The notes: generated by a model from the sequence alone, not told the origin. Shown: positions 18,997-28,668, counted from the first letter of the stretch. The stretch is DNA of 64,000 nucleotides from Pyxidicoccus trucidator (GCF_010894435.1 NZ_JAAIXZ010000021.1:62001-126000); one strand, 5' to 3'. Numbers and translations are program-made.

Positions 18997-19812
18997 ATGC
19001 ATCACAACTGGACACGGCGGTTCTTCGCGACCGCATTCCTGACCCTCGCGGGTTGCCAGGGCGAGGTGCCCGCTGACGGCAGCGAGTCTTCCCTGGATGC
19101 CCAGCCGTCGCAGGTGGAGTCGGGGTGCACCGAGTATTTCAAGGGCATCGAGACCTGCGCCCTGGGCTCGGCGACGGTCGACCGAGGCGTCACGGGCCTC
19201 GAGGTCGGCGGGCTCAAGGACTCGAAGTCGGACGGCATCTCCAGCACGTTCGAGGACGCCTCGGGCTGGTCTCACGAGGCCGTGGTGGATGAGCTCGACT
19301 CCCTCACGCTGACGGCTCTCGACGGCGACAAGGTCCTCAGCACCCTCGAGCTCACCACGAACTCGGTGTCGGCTGCCGCCCGCGGCGCCGGCGGTATGGG
19401 GTTCCAGACGGGCCTCGTCGTGAACTACGACAGCCCATGGGCGCAGTACCAGATCGACTCGTACACCGCGGCCGGTCTCGACTTCTCGGTGCAGAGCTCG
19501 GGCTACGTGCCCCTCTACATCCGGTGGAACTGGCCGGGCAACGGGCTGTACTGGCGCCCCACCTACCGCCCGGTCTTCTACGGGGCTCGCAAGGCGAACT
19601 CGGCTGACTCCATTGACGGCGCTGTGTGGGGCATTGCCGCCGGGAAGGGTGAGGCCTTCGTGCTGGTGGTGGATGGCAAGGAAGTGGAGTCCACCTACGT
19701 CGAGATCACCGTCAAGGGTGCCGCGTCGCCGTACAGCAAGTTCACTGGCATGGCCGTGAAGGGCAGCGCCAAGAGCATCACGGTCGCCTCCGAGTCCGTC
19801 GGTCGGAAGTAG
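18997..19812 (+). CDS. Lipoprotein of unknown function
   Basis: A 271-residue predicted lipoprotein with signal FATAFLTLAGC (Cys20) and a Ser/Asp-rich early mature region. Only two Cys remain, in GCTEYFKGIETCALGSA, a likely disulphide. The second half is aromatic-rich (YVPLYIRWNWPGNGLYWRPTY in part), suggesting a beta-sandwich that may bind a ligand. I recognise no family. ATG 18997 is set by ATGAGG six bases upstream. It is a single gene ended by a strong hairpin at 19834-19863 and converges on the DUF4038 gene. Confidence 0.8.
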   Translation: MHHNWTRRFFATAFLTLAGCQGEVPADGSESSLDAQPSQVESGCTEYFKGIETCALGSATVDRGVTGLEVGGLKDSKSDGISSTFEDASGWSHEAVVDELDSLTLTALDGDKVLSTLELTTNSVSAAARGAGGMGFQTGLVVNYDSPWAQYQIDSYTAAGLDFSVQSSGYVPLYIRWNWPGNGLYWRPTYRPVFYGARKANSADSIDGAVWGIAAGKGEAFVLVVDGKEVESTYVEITVKGAASPYSKFTGMAVKGSAKSITVASESVGRK

Positions 19813-19833
19813 TCGCTGAGATGAACCCCGGGC

Positions 19834-19863
19834 CGGCTCCGCTGAATCCCCGAAGCGGAGCCG
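19834..19863 (+). terminator. 10-bp-stem hairpin after the lipoprotein gene
   Basis: CGGCTCCGCT (19834-19843) and AGCGGAGCCG (19854-19863) form a perfect 10-bp stem with a 10-nt loop, 21 bp past the stop at 19812. It is a likely intrinsic-type terminator, although no long T-tract follows. Confidence 0.6.
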
Positions 19864-20091
19864 CGCCTGATGGCAGGAGCGCGAGGAGGAGGGTGGCTTC
19901 GAGCCCGCCAACTCCGTCCGCATCGCGGCCTGCGAGTAGCGCGCCCGCTTCGCCTGAGACTGGATTTATTCGAATTCATTCTGTGCTGGTATGGGCCCGG
20001 CTTAGGAAGCCGGTCCCTCCGCCCGCTGGATCCGCCAGGCACCGGTAGCCCCCGCCCTCCCGGACACCGAGGAGGGCCGGAGCGCATTCCG

Positions 20092-22008
20092 TCAGTGGTG
20101 GTAGACCTCGATGCCCGACAGGTTCGCGGTGCCGCCCGAGGTGACCACGTTCAGCGCGCCATCCGTGACGGACACCCCCCACGGCCCCAGCCGCTTCCAC
20201 TGTCCGGGGGCGCCGCTCACGTAGTCGTCCTGGACGAGGACGCCCTCGGCGCGGATGTCGAACGTCTTCGTCGCGTTGTCCTCCCAGACGTACAGGTACA
20301 CGTCATAGGTGCCGGAGGGCATCGCGCCCATCGTCACCGCCGCGCTGGTGCTGTAGATGCACGAGCGAATCATCTGCGCGCGGGCCGCGTCCGTGGCGGG
20401 TACCAGCGGGATGCTCTGGTCCTCGAAGCGCGTGCCGGAGGTGGTGACGTTGGCCGCGCCGCTGCTGGCCTCCCAGCTCCGCCCGTCGATGGTGAGCGCC
20501 GGCCCGCCCAGGTTGATGGCGCGGTACAGCGAGCCCGGCGGCGGCGTGGTGCCAGCGCGCTCCACCACGAGCACCGCGTCCGAGTAGCCCGAGGGCCACG
20601 TGAGCGCCCGCGTCCCCGTCCCGGCGAAGGTGCCAATGGGCGTCTTCGCGCCGCCCACGCCCGGGTTCCACCAGGACAGGGTGACGCTGCTCGAGCCCAG
20701 GGCCGCGAGGTTGACGACGAGGTCCGAGCGCGTCGTCGGCAGGTACGCGAGCCCGAAGGAGCCATCGCTCGCCGTGGCGGACACGCCGAAGTCCAGCCCG
20801 CCGTTGGTGGTGGAGCTGCCGTAGCCGGTGGACAGCAGCTTCACGGTGTTGCCGCTGCGGTGGTCCGGCCGAAGCAGGTGCGTCCGGTAGCCGTTGAGGA
20901 ACGTGTGGAGCCGCTGGATGTCCGTGGCGGAGGCCGCCCCCAGGCCCGGCTTCCAGGCCGAGTCCATATCCCAGACATTCTCATGGCCATAGGCGAAGCC
21001 CACGGCGCCGCTGAGATAGGACCACCACGCCTGCGCGCGCAGCCGGCGACGGTCGAGGATGGGCGTGCCCGTGCGCGCGTCGTAGTACGCCTCCGGCATC
21101 ACCACCGGCCGCACCGGGGTGCGGTTGTAGTCGGTGAGCACGTTGCTGTGCGTATTCTCCGCCGAGTAGGCGAAGTGCACGGTGTGCCACGCCTGGCTGG
21201 CGAAGTACGTCGCGGACGAGGTCCGCCGCTTCGCGTGGTACGACATCAGGTGACGCACGGCCTCGTTGGCGCGGATGGCGTTGGCCATCGCGTTGGTGGC
21301 CTCTACGCGGTCGCTCGTGTCCATTCCCGCTGGCACGGCCGCGGCGTCACCCACGGGGTTGTTGTCGCCGCCCAGAATCCAGAAGAGGTGCGGCTTGCCA
21401 CCGAAGCGCTGGCCCAGGAAGGTGCCGTAGGCGGTGGCCGCGCTGGTCGTCATGTACGGGCGCCAGTCCCGGCCGCCATAGCCGTACCAGGACACCGCCG
21501 CCCCCACCTGGATGCCGCGCCTGCCGGCCTCGTCGATGACCCACTCCACATGGTCCCAGTAGTCGTAGCCGCTGGTGTCCGTGGGGTCCGTCGTCGCCAC
21601 CGGGGAGATGGCCGGCGACGCAGGGTTGCGCCCGTTGAAGGGCTCGTCGCCGTAGAAGTTCTTCGTCCACTGGCTCAGCATCGGCAGCAGCATCACCTGC
21701 ACGGTGTTGAAGCCCTTCGCCTGGCGGTCATCGAAGTACGCCTTCACGTCCGCCTGGCTCAGCTTGGACGGCAGCGCCCACGGCGTGTCCGCGACGTACC
21801 GGAAGGGCGCCCCCGTGGCGGTGACGAGCAAGCGCTGGTCCGCGCTCGCCTTGATGGGGTAGTCCGCCAGCGTCAGCGGTGCCGCTGCGACGGAGGCCTC
21901 CTCGCCTCCCGCCGCTGTCTCCTCCAGGTCATCTCCACCACACGCGCCCAGCCCCACGAGGGCCACGGCGCCAAGCCACGCCTGCCAGCACTGCTTCGAT
22001 GAAGTCAC
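20092..22008 (-). CDS. DUF4038 (apiosidase-like) glycosidase lipoprotein with collagen-binding-like and malectin-like domains
   Basis: A 638-residue predicted lipoprotein with signal ending GLGAC (Cys23). Residues of about 55-390 form a TIM-barrel DUF4038/GH140-like domain: PFRYVADTPWALPSKLS, AYFDDRQAKGFNTVQVM, GDNNPVGD and MPEAYYDAR. A Collagen_bind_2-like beta-sandwich follows (GLAYLPTTRSDLVVNLAAL). The C-terminal 150 residues (SLYRAINLGGPALTIDGRSWEA) are malectin-like and may bind carbohydrate. The likely job is secreted breakdown of plant-type or other polysaccharide. I chose GTG 22008, which has AGGA nine bases upstream and gives a normal lipoprotein signal; ATG 22035 would add nine residues. 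Confidence 0.85.
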   Translation of the reverse strand: MTSSKQCWQAWLGAVALVGLGACGGDDLEETAAGGEEASVAAAPLTLADYPIKASADQRLLVTATGAPFRYVADTPWALPSKLSQADVKAYFDDRQAKGFNTVQVMLLPMLSQWTKNFYGDEPFNGRNPASPAISPVATTDPTDTSGYDYWDHVEWVIDEAGRRGIQVGAAVSWYGYGGRDWRPYMTTSAATAYGTFLGQRFGGKPHLFWILGGDNNPVGDAAAVPAGMDTSDRVEATNAMANAIRANEAVRHLMSYHAKRRTSSATYFASQAWHTVHFAYSAENTHSNVLTDYNRTPVRPVVMPEAYYDARTGTPILDRRRLRAQAWWSYLSGAVGFAYGHENVWDMDSAWKPGLGAASATDIQRLHTFLNGYRTHLLRPDHRSGNTVKLLSTGYGSSTTNGGLDFGVSATASDGSFGLAYLPTTRSDLVVNLAALGSSSVTLSWWNPGVGGAKTPIGTFAGTGTRALTWPSGYSDAVLVVERAGTTPPPGSLYRAINLGGPALTIDGRSWEASSGAANVTTSGTRFEDQSIPLVPATDAARAQMIRSCIYSTSAAVTMGAMPSGTYDVYLYVWEDNATKTFDIRAEGVLVQDDYVSGAPGQWKRLGPWGVSVTDGALNVVTSGGTANLSGIEVYHH

Positions 22009-22226
22009 GGTAGGTGTTCCTTTCCGGGAAGGCATGAGAGCGTATGGGATATCCAGAAGGAACTCGCGCGGGGCCGACTCCTGCATCTGGTGCCGCGCTG
22101 GCGGGCCGCGCCCCTGCCCATGTATCTGCTCCATCCGCATGCGCGGCTCCACCCGGCGAGGCTGTCCGCCATGAGCACTTTCAACCGAGCACACGTCGCG
22201 CGGGGTCGCGTAAGGTGGCGGGTTCC

Positions 22227-23306
22227 ATGATCTCCATTCGCTCCATCGCGCTCTCCTGCATCGTCGTCATTGGCTTCGTGGCTGCTTGCGGCGACTCCAC
22301 TCCCCCTCCCGTCGACCCCCCCGACGCGTCCGTGCCGTTGAAGTGCGACCCTGGCCTCACGCTGTGCGTCGAAGCCTGCGTGAACACCGAGAGCGACCCC
22401 GCTCACTGCGGGGGTTGCGGCAATGCCTGCGCGACCGGCGAGGCCTGTATGGGCAGCGCGTGCATCGCGGTCTGTCAGATTGACGGCCAGCAGGTCACCG
22501 ACGGGACGGTGAACGCGGCGAATGCGTGCGAGCAGTGCCTGACGACGACTTCGACGACCCAGTGGACGCCGCGCGCGGACGGCACGTCGTGCAGCGCGGG
22601 ACAGGTCTGCTCGGCCGGAGCGTGCAGCGCGAAGTGCTTCATTGGCGGTGAACTCTTCGCCGAGGGTACGCCGAACCCGGCGAACCCCTGCGAGGTGTGC
22701 GTGCCGACGACGTCGACGGCCCAGTGGACGCCGCGCGCGAGCGTTCCGCTGCTGGTCGGCGGCACCGACATCGCGGCGCAAGGCTGGACGACAGTCACTC
22801 AGGCGCCGAACACGCTCACCTACGGCGCGGACCACGTCCGCCTCGCGACGTCGACGAACGGAGGCGGACGGACGAGCGGGCAGTTGCTCATCACGCGGGC
22901 GAACGCGTTCGACACGACGAAGCCGTTCAAGCTCCAGGTGACGATGCAGGTTGAGTCGGTGAACAACCACAACTCACTCGACAGCGGCGCGGCCATCCTG
23001 GGGAGCTTCACCCCGCCGTTCGGCAATTCCACGGATCGTTCGCAGATGCTCTACCTCGACAGCGCGGCGCTTGGCTGGGCGGACGACACGCAGTCCGCGG
23101 CGTTCCCGACGACCGACGGCGCGTACCATGTCTACGAGCTCGCGGTGGATGCGGCGAAGGTGGCGACGGTGAGCGTTGACGGCGTCGCGAAGCTCACGCG
23201 AAGCAATTTCACGGTGACCGGCACCATCGCCATCGGCGACCAGACCAACGACCCGAACGTCGACGGAGCGGTGCGGATCAAGTCGGTCGAGCGGCTCTGC
23301 CCCTGA
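22227..23306 (+). CDS. Cys-rich lipoprotein with a C-terminal lectin-like domain
   Basis: A 359-residue predicted lipoprotein with signal VVIGFVAAC (Cys21). A proline linker leads into a Cys-rich module (CDPGLTLCVEACVN, HCGGCGNAC, TGEACMGSAC) of the kind common in myxobacterial surface proteins. Two repeated units follow, each with an ANxCEQC or ANPCEVC motif and TTSTxQWTPRA. The last 190 residues lack Cys and look like a concanavalin-type beta-sandwich (LDSGAAILGSFTPPFG). It is probably surface-exposed; the ligand is unknown. ATG 22227 is preceded by AAGGTGG. It is divergent from the DUF4038 gene across about 218 bp. Confidence 0.82.
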   Translation: MISIRSIALSCIVVIGFVAACGDSTPPPVDPPDASVPLKCDPGLTLCVEACVNTESDPAHCGGCGNACATGEACMGSACIAVCQIDGQQVTDGTVNAANACEQCLTTTSTTQWTPRADGTSCSAGQVCSAGACSAKCFIGGELFAEGTPNPANPCEVCVPTTSTAQWTPRASVPLLVGGTDIAAQGWTTVTQAPNTLTYGADHVRLATSTNGGGRTSGQLLITRANAFDTTKPFKLQVTMQVESVNNHNSLDSGAAILGSFTPPFGNSTDRSQMLYLDSAALGWADDTQSAAFPTTDGAYHVYELAVDAAKVATVSVDGVAKLTRSNFTVTGTIAIGDQTNDPNVDGAVRIKSVERLCP

Positions 23307-23622
23307 GCCCGGGACGGACGCAAGCGAATGGAGGCAGCGTTCGCTGAGCAGCGTCACCGAGGGCCGTTGCTCCTTCGAGGATGAAGACAGATATGCACAC
23401 CGGAGGCACACGCCCTGGCTTCCGGTGAAATCGAGCGGCCCGCCCGGAGGGGCGCTCCCCTGGGGCTCATCCGGGGTGCGGCCAGACGCCCTCGGACGGG
23501 GTCTCCGCGAGAGAGGCTGGCGCGGAAGGAACCTTCGTTCCACGCTCCAAGGGGTGACCACCGCTGAGGCTGAGAACCGGGCTTCCGCGCCGCTCCCCCT
23601 GAACGGAATGCGTCGGAATGGC
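23307..23622. other. 316-bp gene-free stretch
   Basis: It lies between two convergent genes. Codon use in the open frames is unlike the neighbours and no conserved motif is seen. Confidence 0.5.
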
Positions 23623-23901
23623 CTAGTCCTGCGGCCGGATGGAGTCTGCAGGGCGAGCTGGCTGTGCACTGGGGCCTGACGAGCTGCTTCCCCAGCGCAG
23701 CAACCGTCGTCCGCCCCAGACCAGAGAACCACCACCGATTGCGAAGCCGAGGGTCACCACAAGGACCTCGATGTCGGGAGGGTAGTGGGCGAGAGCCAAG
23801 ACTGCGAAAGCGGAACCACCAAGGAAGGGGCCTATGCCGGCAATCTGAAGCAGCAGGCCCACGGCCTGCCCGGCACGCTTCTTTGGAGGCTGAAGTTCCA
23901 T
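23623..23901 (-). CDS. Small two-helix membrane protein
   Basis: A 92-residue protein, ATG at 23901. After a basic N-terminus (MELQPPKKRAGQ) come two hydrophobic helices, AVGLLLQIAGIGPFLGGSAF with its continuation, and EVLVVTLGFAIGGGSLVWGG, then RRLLRW and a polar tail. The positive charges suggest both ends are cytosolic. No family is assigned and no operon partner is seen. Third-position GC is lower than in neighbouring genes, but the clear membrane pattern and the lack of stops support a real gene. The frame stays open upstream to 24162, but that extension has poor codon use. Confidence 0.6.
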   Translation of the reverse strand: MELQPPKKRAGQAVGLLLQIAGIGPFLGGSAFAVLALAHYPPDIEVLVVTLGFAIGGGSLVWGGRRLLRWGSSSSGPSAQPARPADSIRPQD

Positions 23902-24330
23902 CCTTGACGAGCCTAATCCCCCTGCCGGGCGAAGTCCGAAGGATGGTAGCGGAACTTGCAGCGCACCTTCGGCACGGTGAAGGCCCAGCGGATGCGCACG
24001 CGCCGACGATTCACGTCCCGCGGCCATGCCATCCCTCTTGCCAAGGTACCCGCGTGAGACGAGCAACACCTTCACCTCCGCCTGGTGGAGCCAGTTGTGG
24101 TGGCGGCAGGTCCTCTGGCGCGGCTTCTCGGCCTGCCACGCCCACCACACCCGCCGGGGCATGGGGTCCTGGCGGGGTTGTTCTCGCGACGCTGCTGCAC
24201 GGCGCCGCCCGGGCCGGGAGGGACTCCCCCACCCTTCCTGCCCGGGCTCTTTCTCCGCACCGCGTAGATGACCGTGTCAGAAGCAGACGGGCACCAGCCC
24301 GACGTGTCGGTGGTGTGCTGAAGGAGCGCC
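23902..24330. other. 429-bp gene-free stretch
   Basis: Open frames on both strands are Arg/Pro/Trp-rich and unconvincing. I see no RNA gene or repeat. It may be decayed coding sequence next to the transferred M23 peptidase gene, but no fragment is recognisable. Confidence 0.5.
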
Positions 24331-25689
24331 TCAGAGAGTCAGGCCGACCAACGGGGCCGAGGCAACATCCTCGACCAGGCTGATCCGCCGTCCCGGGTTC
24401 GTCGTCCTTCCGGTCGGCACGCACCTCCAGCCCGACGAGGTGCCCCAGACGTGGGTGATATCACCGTTGTTGTTGGCGACCAGCTGCGGCCAGCCGTTGC
24501 CGGCGCGGCCGGCGATCGGCGTCCCGGTCGGCAGGGCCGCCGTGGTCGGTATCCGGTTCCACTTCCCGTTCGCCCCGAAGATGTGGTGCACCCGGCCGTA
24601 CTCCAGCGACAGGCCCTGCAGGCTGCCGTCCGGCTGGATGACCGCGACCAGGTCGGCGCCGGGCTGCAGGTTCACCCCGGTGTCGCCCTTGTGCCAGCCG
24701 GAACCGTCAGCCCAGACATGGAACAGCCGACCGTTGTCGTTGAACAGACCATGAAGGGCGGTCCCGTTGGCCGCCATCGAGAAGGTGCAGTTGCCCGACA
24801 CGGTCACCGACGACGGGAGCTTCCTCCAACCGTTGCCGTCGAAGGTGTGCCAGAGCCGTCCGCCCTCGAGGGTGAAGATCTGGGCCGATGCATTGGCCGG
24901 GGTCCGCAGCACGGTGAGCGGAGCCCCCGGGGCCATCGCCAGGCCGCTGCTCATCGTGGTCCAGCCGTTGCTGTCGGCGTAGACCAGCTTCATCACGCCG
25001 TCGACATTCGCCATGGCGCGCGGCGACTGCCCGGCGCCCGGCGAGAACGCCCCGTACGTCGTGTTGCCCGGCAGGACAAGGTTGCTGAGCAGGTGGGCCC
25101 AGCCACCCGCGGTGCCGAGATGACCGAGGCGCCGATCCTCCAGCGGCAGACCGCCACCGATGCCGCCGCTGCTGGCGCCGATGTAGTCGAGCGGGTTCAC
25201 CCGGGTGCCGCCGGAGGTCACCAGGTGCCAGTGCAGGTGAGGACCGGTCGAGGACCCGGAGCCGGGCGCACCGGCGGCACCGCCGGAGTACCCGACGATG
25301 TCGCCCTGCTTGACCAGGCGTTCGCCGCCGTTGAAGCCTGACAGGTGGAGGTACTGGCTCCTCATGCCGTTGGCCATCACGAGGGTCGCGGTGTATCCGC
25401 CCGTGCCGTTGTTCCAGTCGATAAGGAGTTGCCCCGAGGCGCAGGCCCGGAGCGGCGTGCCAACACCCATCACATAGTCGATGCCGCCCAAGGAGCCGCG
25501 GTTGATGTGGTCCCACCACCCATCCGAGGTCGGGTAACCAGCGAACGGGTTGATGATTACCTCGCCGGCGAGGGCGACGCTGGCCAGCGCTCCAGCCCCA
25601 CCGAAGGCGGCGAAGCCGGCCGCGACGCTGCCGGCACACAGAATGGAGCGCCGGGAGAATCGGCGATGGGGACGGGACTCGGGGGACAT
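24331..25689 (-). CDS. M23 (LytM-like) peptidase with Tat signal and C-terminal beta-propeller/lectin-like domain
   Basis: A 452-residue exported protein. The N-terminus has a twin-Arg motif (FSRRSIL) and an Ala-rich hydrophobic core. The peptidase domain (about 44-172) keeps Asp71, His115 (QYLHLS) and the HLH pair His151/His153, but the usual zinc-ligand His of the HxxxD motif is Leu67 (LGGID); nearby His61 might replace it. Residues of about 185-450 repeat WxxL/F-W patterns (GWTTMSSG, GWRKLPSS, GWHKGDTG, KWNRIPTT, GWRCVPTG), like a lectin-type propeller. M23 enzymes cut peptidoglycan cross-bridges, fitting predation. Style and composition resemble actinobacterial proteins, suggesting transfer. 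Confidence 0.85.
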   Translation of the reverse strand: MSPESRPHRRFSRRSILCAGSVAAGFAAFGGAGALASVALAGEVIINPFAGYPTSDGWWDHINRGSLGGIDYVMGVGTPLRACASGQLLIDWNNGTGGYTATLVMANGMRSQYLHLSGFNGGERLVKQGDIVGYSGGAAGAPGSGSSTGPHLHWHLVTSGGTRVNPLDYIGASSGGIGGGLPLEDRRLGHLGTAGGWAHLLSNLVLPGNTTYGAFSPGAGQSPRAMANVDGVMKLVYADSNGWTTMSSGLAMAPGAPLTVLRTPANASAQIFTLEGGRLWHTFDGNGWRKLPSSVTVSGNCTFSMAANGTALHGLFNDNGRLFHVWADGSGWHKGDTGVNLQPGADLVAVIQPDGSLQGLSLEYGRVHHIFGANGKWNRIPTTAALPTGTPIAGRAGNGWPQLVANNNGDITHVWGTSSGWRCVPTGRTTNPGRRISLVEDVASAPLVGLTL

Positions 25690-25838
25690 CAGGACCTCCA
25701 GAGGTCATGGGGAGAGGTGGTGAAGACTGCGGACTCGCTTCATCCGGTGGAATCGTCTGTGCATCGACCTCGATCGTGAGGGCTTCCCGATGAGGCGCCA
25801 GGGAGTCTCGCATCCAGAGGGCCCGACGAGCCTCTCGG

Positions 25839-26615
25839 TCACCCGAAGCTGGACGTGGCCGTGCCGGCGTTGCCGCCCGCCAGCGGCTTGTAGGGGAAGT
25901 AGAGGTTGCGCACGAAGCGGGTGAACAGGTGCTCCTCGTTCCACCGCTGGCGGGCCATGCCATACACGCCGGGGGCGCGCAGATCGTTGGCGGAGACGCC
26001 GGTGACGAACTCCCGCTCGCTGTAGATGGCGAACACCTCGTCGACCGCCGCGCGGCTGCGGTACGTGCGCAGCACGGTGCGGTAGATGAGCTCACTCTCC
26101 TCCTGGGTGAAGGCCAGCCCCTGGATGGCATGCGCCATCTCGTGGAAGACGAGGTACTGCTCCGACTCCAGCTTGTCCTGGCGCAGCGCGATGCGCGCCC
26201 GAGGCCAGTCCGGGTGGTCCCAGAACAGCCCCGCGGCCTGCGGTGACACGGCCCTGGGATAGCCATACTTCACCAGGGAATGGCCGGGCGGAATCAGCTC
26301 GAGCGTGAGAGGCCGGGCGGCCTCCAGCCGGGAGATGAGCTGGAGGTTCCCAGAGAGCTGACGGGCGATTTCCTCCTGCACCCGCTGCACCTGCGCGGCG
26401 GGGGCGCCGTACGTCTTGAGCTCCAGCTTCGCCTTCACATAGGCGCGAGCCCGCGCGGGTCCTTCCGCCGGAGGACGGCCGCCGCGCGCCTCGAAGACAT
26501 CGCCTCCCGCGAGGAGGGTGAAGGCGCTCAGGGGCTGCTGGCGTCCGACCTCCGCCGCCAGCGGGGTGATGTCTGGCGTCGAGCCATCCAGGGTTTCGTA
26601 GCGCTCCGGTCCCAT
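25839..26615 (-). CDS. HExxH zinc metalloprotease-like protein
   Basis: A 258-residue protein without signal peptide. His158-Glu159-Met-Ala-His162 in the sequence VFHEMAHAIQG is a zincin active site. A downstream DEVFAIYSERE (around Glu193) could supply the third zinc ligand as in gluzincins. The region before it is helical and charged (RARAYVKAKLELKTYG). The substrate is unknown, and the absence of an export signal suggests a cytosolic or non-classically released enzyme. ATG 26615 has GGAG close upstream; longer starts run into the divergent promoter of the LamG-like lipoprotein gene at 26756. Confidence 0.78.
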   Translation of the reverse strand: MGPERYETLDGSTPDITPLAAEVGRQQPLSAFTLLAGGDVFEARGGRPPAEGPARARAYVKAKLELKTYGAPAAQVQRVQEEIARQLSGNLQLISRLEAARPLTLELIPPGHSLVKYGYPRAVSPQAAGLFWDHPDWPRARIALRQDKLESEQYLVFHEMAHAIQGLAFTQEESELIYRTVLRTYRSRAAVDEVFAIYSEREFVTGVSANDLRAPGVYGMARQRWNEEHLFTRFVRNLYFPYKPLAGGNAGTATSSFG

Positions 26616-26755
26616 GACTCCATCATCACCCGAGCCGGGCCCCGCCAGGGAAGGGCCTGGAGGCGAAGTTTCAGGCCGGTACGAATTCCTGAGATGGCGG
26701 GCGGGTCGAGCCCTCCTACAGCACGTGGCTTCACCTTGAGAGGAGCGGGAACACC

Positions 26756-28666
26756 TTGCGTTCGAAATTCCTGAAGAGATTCTGGGGACATGCGGCCTCG
26801 CTGGTCGTCGCGGGCAGTCTGGCCGGATGTGGTCCGGAGGATTCAACCGAGGTGGCCCCACCTCCCGCGGAGCTTGGAGCGACTCAAGCCGGGCTGTACG
26901 AAGGGCCCGACCCGAAGCTGGTGTTCCGCTACCGCGCCTCTGGCACGGGCGCCAGTGACGGGGTCATCACGGGCACCGTGGGCGCGGCCGCCACCATTGC
27001 TCGCGGTGGAACCGGCAACACCGAGTTCATGAACCTCACGTATCGCCCCTTCACCTCGGGCGCGTACAAGGCCAGTGCCACCGCTCCAGTCCAGACGGGT
27101 ACCGGCTTCACCATCGTTGCTCATTTCAAGCCGGACTCGGCTTCATTGACCGGCCGTCGAACCATCTACTCGGACCAGGGAGGCGGTGGCGTCGCGCTCG
27201 ACATCGTCGATGGCCGCATGCAGGTGCAGTGGCATGACGGCACCGGGTACCAGTCCGTCACTGCCACGGGTTACGCCATCAATACCAACTGGCACTACGT
27301 CGTCGCGGCGGTCACCATCAACAGCGGTACACCGTCGAGCAGCCATGCGCGCATCTATGTCGACGGTCAGGAGCGCATCGACGTCTCTCCGATTCCGGGC
27401 GCCCAGACTGTCAAGAACAGCGGCCAGCCCGGGTGCGTCGCGGCCGAGTGCGATGGCACTGGCACCGACCGGGGTCCGGTGGGTGAGTACTTCGTCGGCC
27501 GCATCGCGACCGTGGAAGTCCTCAACTATCCCTTGTGGTCGAGGAGCTATCTCTTCTCCCAGCTCAATGACGGAGGCTGGTATGCCGGTCTGCCCTCCTA
27601 TTTCGACTACACGCCGTCGGTCACGGATACACGCACGGGCGAATACCGCTCGAAGTACCGGAGAATGGCCGATGCCATCAACGAGCCCCAGGGAGGCAGC
27701 AACTTCCCGCAGTTCGATGACATGCGGACCAAGGTCACCCGGCGCATCTCACTCCCCTACCTGAACGACGGCTTCGTCTATCAAGGCGTATCCATCGGCA
27801 CGACCACCGCCGCGAACGACACGATGTTCATGGTGGGGCACTACGAGCCGGACCCGGACCTGTCAGAGGGAATGGTCATCGTCCCCGAGGTCAACATCAC
27901 CGGGTGTGCCACCGGGACCTGCGCCCCGGTCATCCGAAAGACCTACCGCCTCGTGAGTGGGACCGGAGCCGAGCTCAATGGCGTTCACCCTGGCAGTGTC
28001 GTCAAGGTCGGTAACATCCTGTACGTCAACTCGCTCATGAACACGTCCACGGGGATTGGAGGCCTGCTTCGCTTCGACCTCTCGGCCGCTCGGACCACGT
28101 GGCACGCCGCCGACACCGCGACAGGCCGGCCCGCCATCGAGGACCTCAAGCTCGTCACCAGCCATACCAGCCTCTGTACGGGGGCCAGTGTGTCCTATGA
28201 CTCGCTCGCGAACCGCCTGTACTGCTTCCACAGCGGGTCCAGGACCATCAAGGGGTTCGACCTGAACGCCGATGGCTCGCTGCCGGATAGCACCGCGGAG
28301 GTGACCTGGACGATTCCCGCTGCGCCGTATACCCAGGGCACCCTGACCTATCAGTTGCAGGGAGCCGCTGCGTATCACCCGGGGAATTCGGCGGCGGCGA
28401 ATCCGTGCTTCGTGCTTCAGTTCTCGGGCGGCGAGAGCAACCCGTCCGTGCTCTATAAATTCTGCCCGTCTGCTTCTACGACCACCGTCACGAAAATCGC
28501 CGGTGCGCTCGCCACGAATGGCGAGGGTGTCGCGGTCACCACGGACGGGATGGTCTGGGGCATCACCGAGGGGGCGTCCAAGAAGATGCAGGCCGTGGGC
28601 TCCTCCTCTGTTGTCCTGGCGCCCTGGGTATGGGGCATCCCGCGCTCCACCCTCAACATCCAGTAG
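26756..28666 (+). CDS. LamG/ConA-like and propeller-containing lipoprotein
   Basis: A 636-residue predicted lipoprotein starting at TTG 26756, with GAGGAG upstream and signal AASLVVAGSLAGC (Cys25). Residues of about 50-275 look like a LamG/concanavalin jelly-roll (TGFTIVAHFKPDSASLTGRRT, NWHYVVAAVTI, ARIYVDGQERIDV). The second half (about 340-636) has spaced beta-strand blocks (VVKVGNILYVNS, SVSYDSLANRLYCFH, GEGVAVTTDGMVWGIT), as in a beta-propeller. It may bind or process surface glycans; no catalytic residues are identified. The TTG start is the only one that leaves a complete signal peptide. A UUCG hairpin follows the stop. Confidence 0.8.
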   Translation: MRSKFLKRFWGHAASLVVAGSLAGCGPEDSTEVAPPPAELGATQAGLYEGPDPKLVFRYRASGTGASDGVITGTVGAAATIARGGTGNTEFMNLTYRPFTSGAYKASATAPVQTGTGFTIVAHFKPDSASLTGRRTIYSDQGGGGVALDIVDGRMQVQWHDGTGYQSVTATGYAINTNWHYVVAAVTINSGTPSSSHARIYVDGQERIDVSPIPGAQTVKNSGQPGCVAAECDGTGTDRGPVGEYFVGRIATVEVLNYPLWSRSYLFSQLNDGGWYAGLPSYFDYTPSVTDTRTGEYRSKYRRMADAINEPQGGSNFPQFDDMRTKVTRRISLPYLNDGFVYQGVSIGTTTAANDTMFMVGHYEPDPDLSEGMVIVPEVNITGCATGTCAPVIRKTYRLVSGTGAELNGVHPGSVVKVGNILYVNSLMNTSTGIGGLLRFDLSAARTTWHAADTATGRPAIEDLKLVTSHTSLCTGASVSYDSLANRLYCFHSGSRTIKGFDLNADGSLPDSTAEVTWTIPAAPYTQGTLTYQLQGAAAYHPGNSAAANPCFVLQFSGGESNPSVLYKFCPSASTTTVTKIAGALATNGEGVAVTTDGMVWGITEGASKKMQAVGSSSVVLAPWVWGIPRSTLNIQ

Positions 28667-28668
28667 TC

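Noticed and set aside
19870..22002. A 710-codon plus-strand frame across the DUF4038 gene
   Set aside because: Val/Arg/His-rich shadow; the minus strand encodes recognisable DUF4038 and malectin-like domains.
25764..25785. An 18-base near-match (TCTGTGCATCGA-Y-CTCGA) shared with about 35244-35262
   Set aside because: One mismatch in 18 bases is expected by chance a few times in a window of this size and composition.
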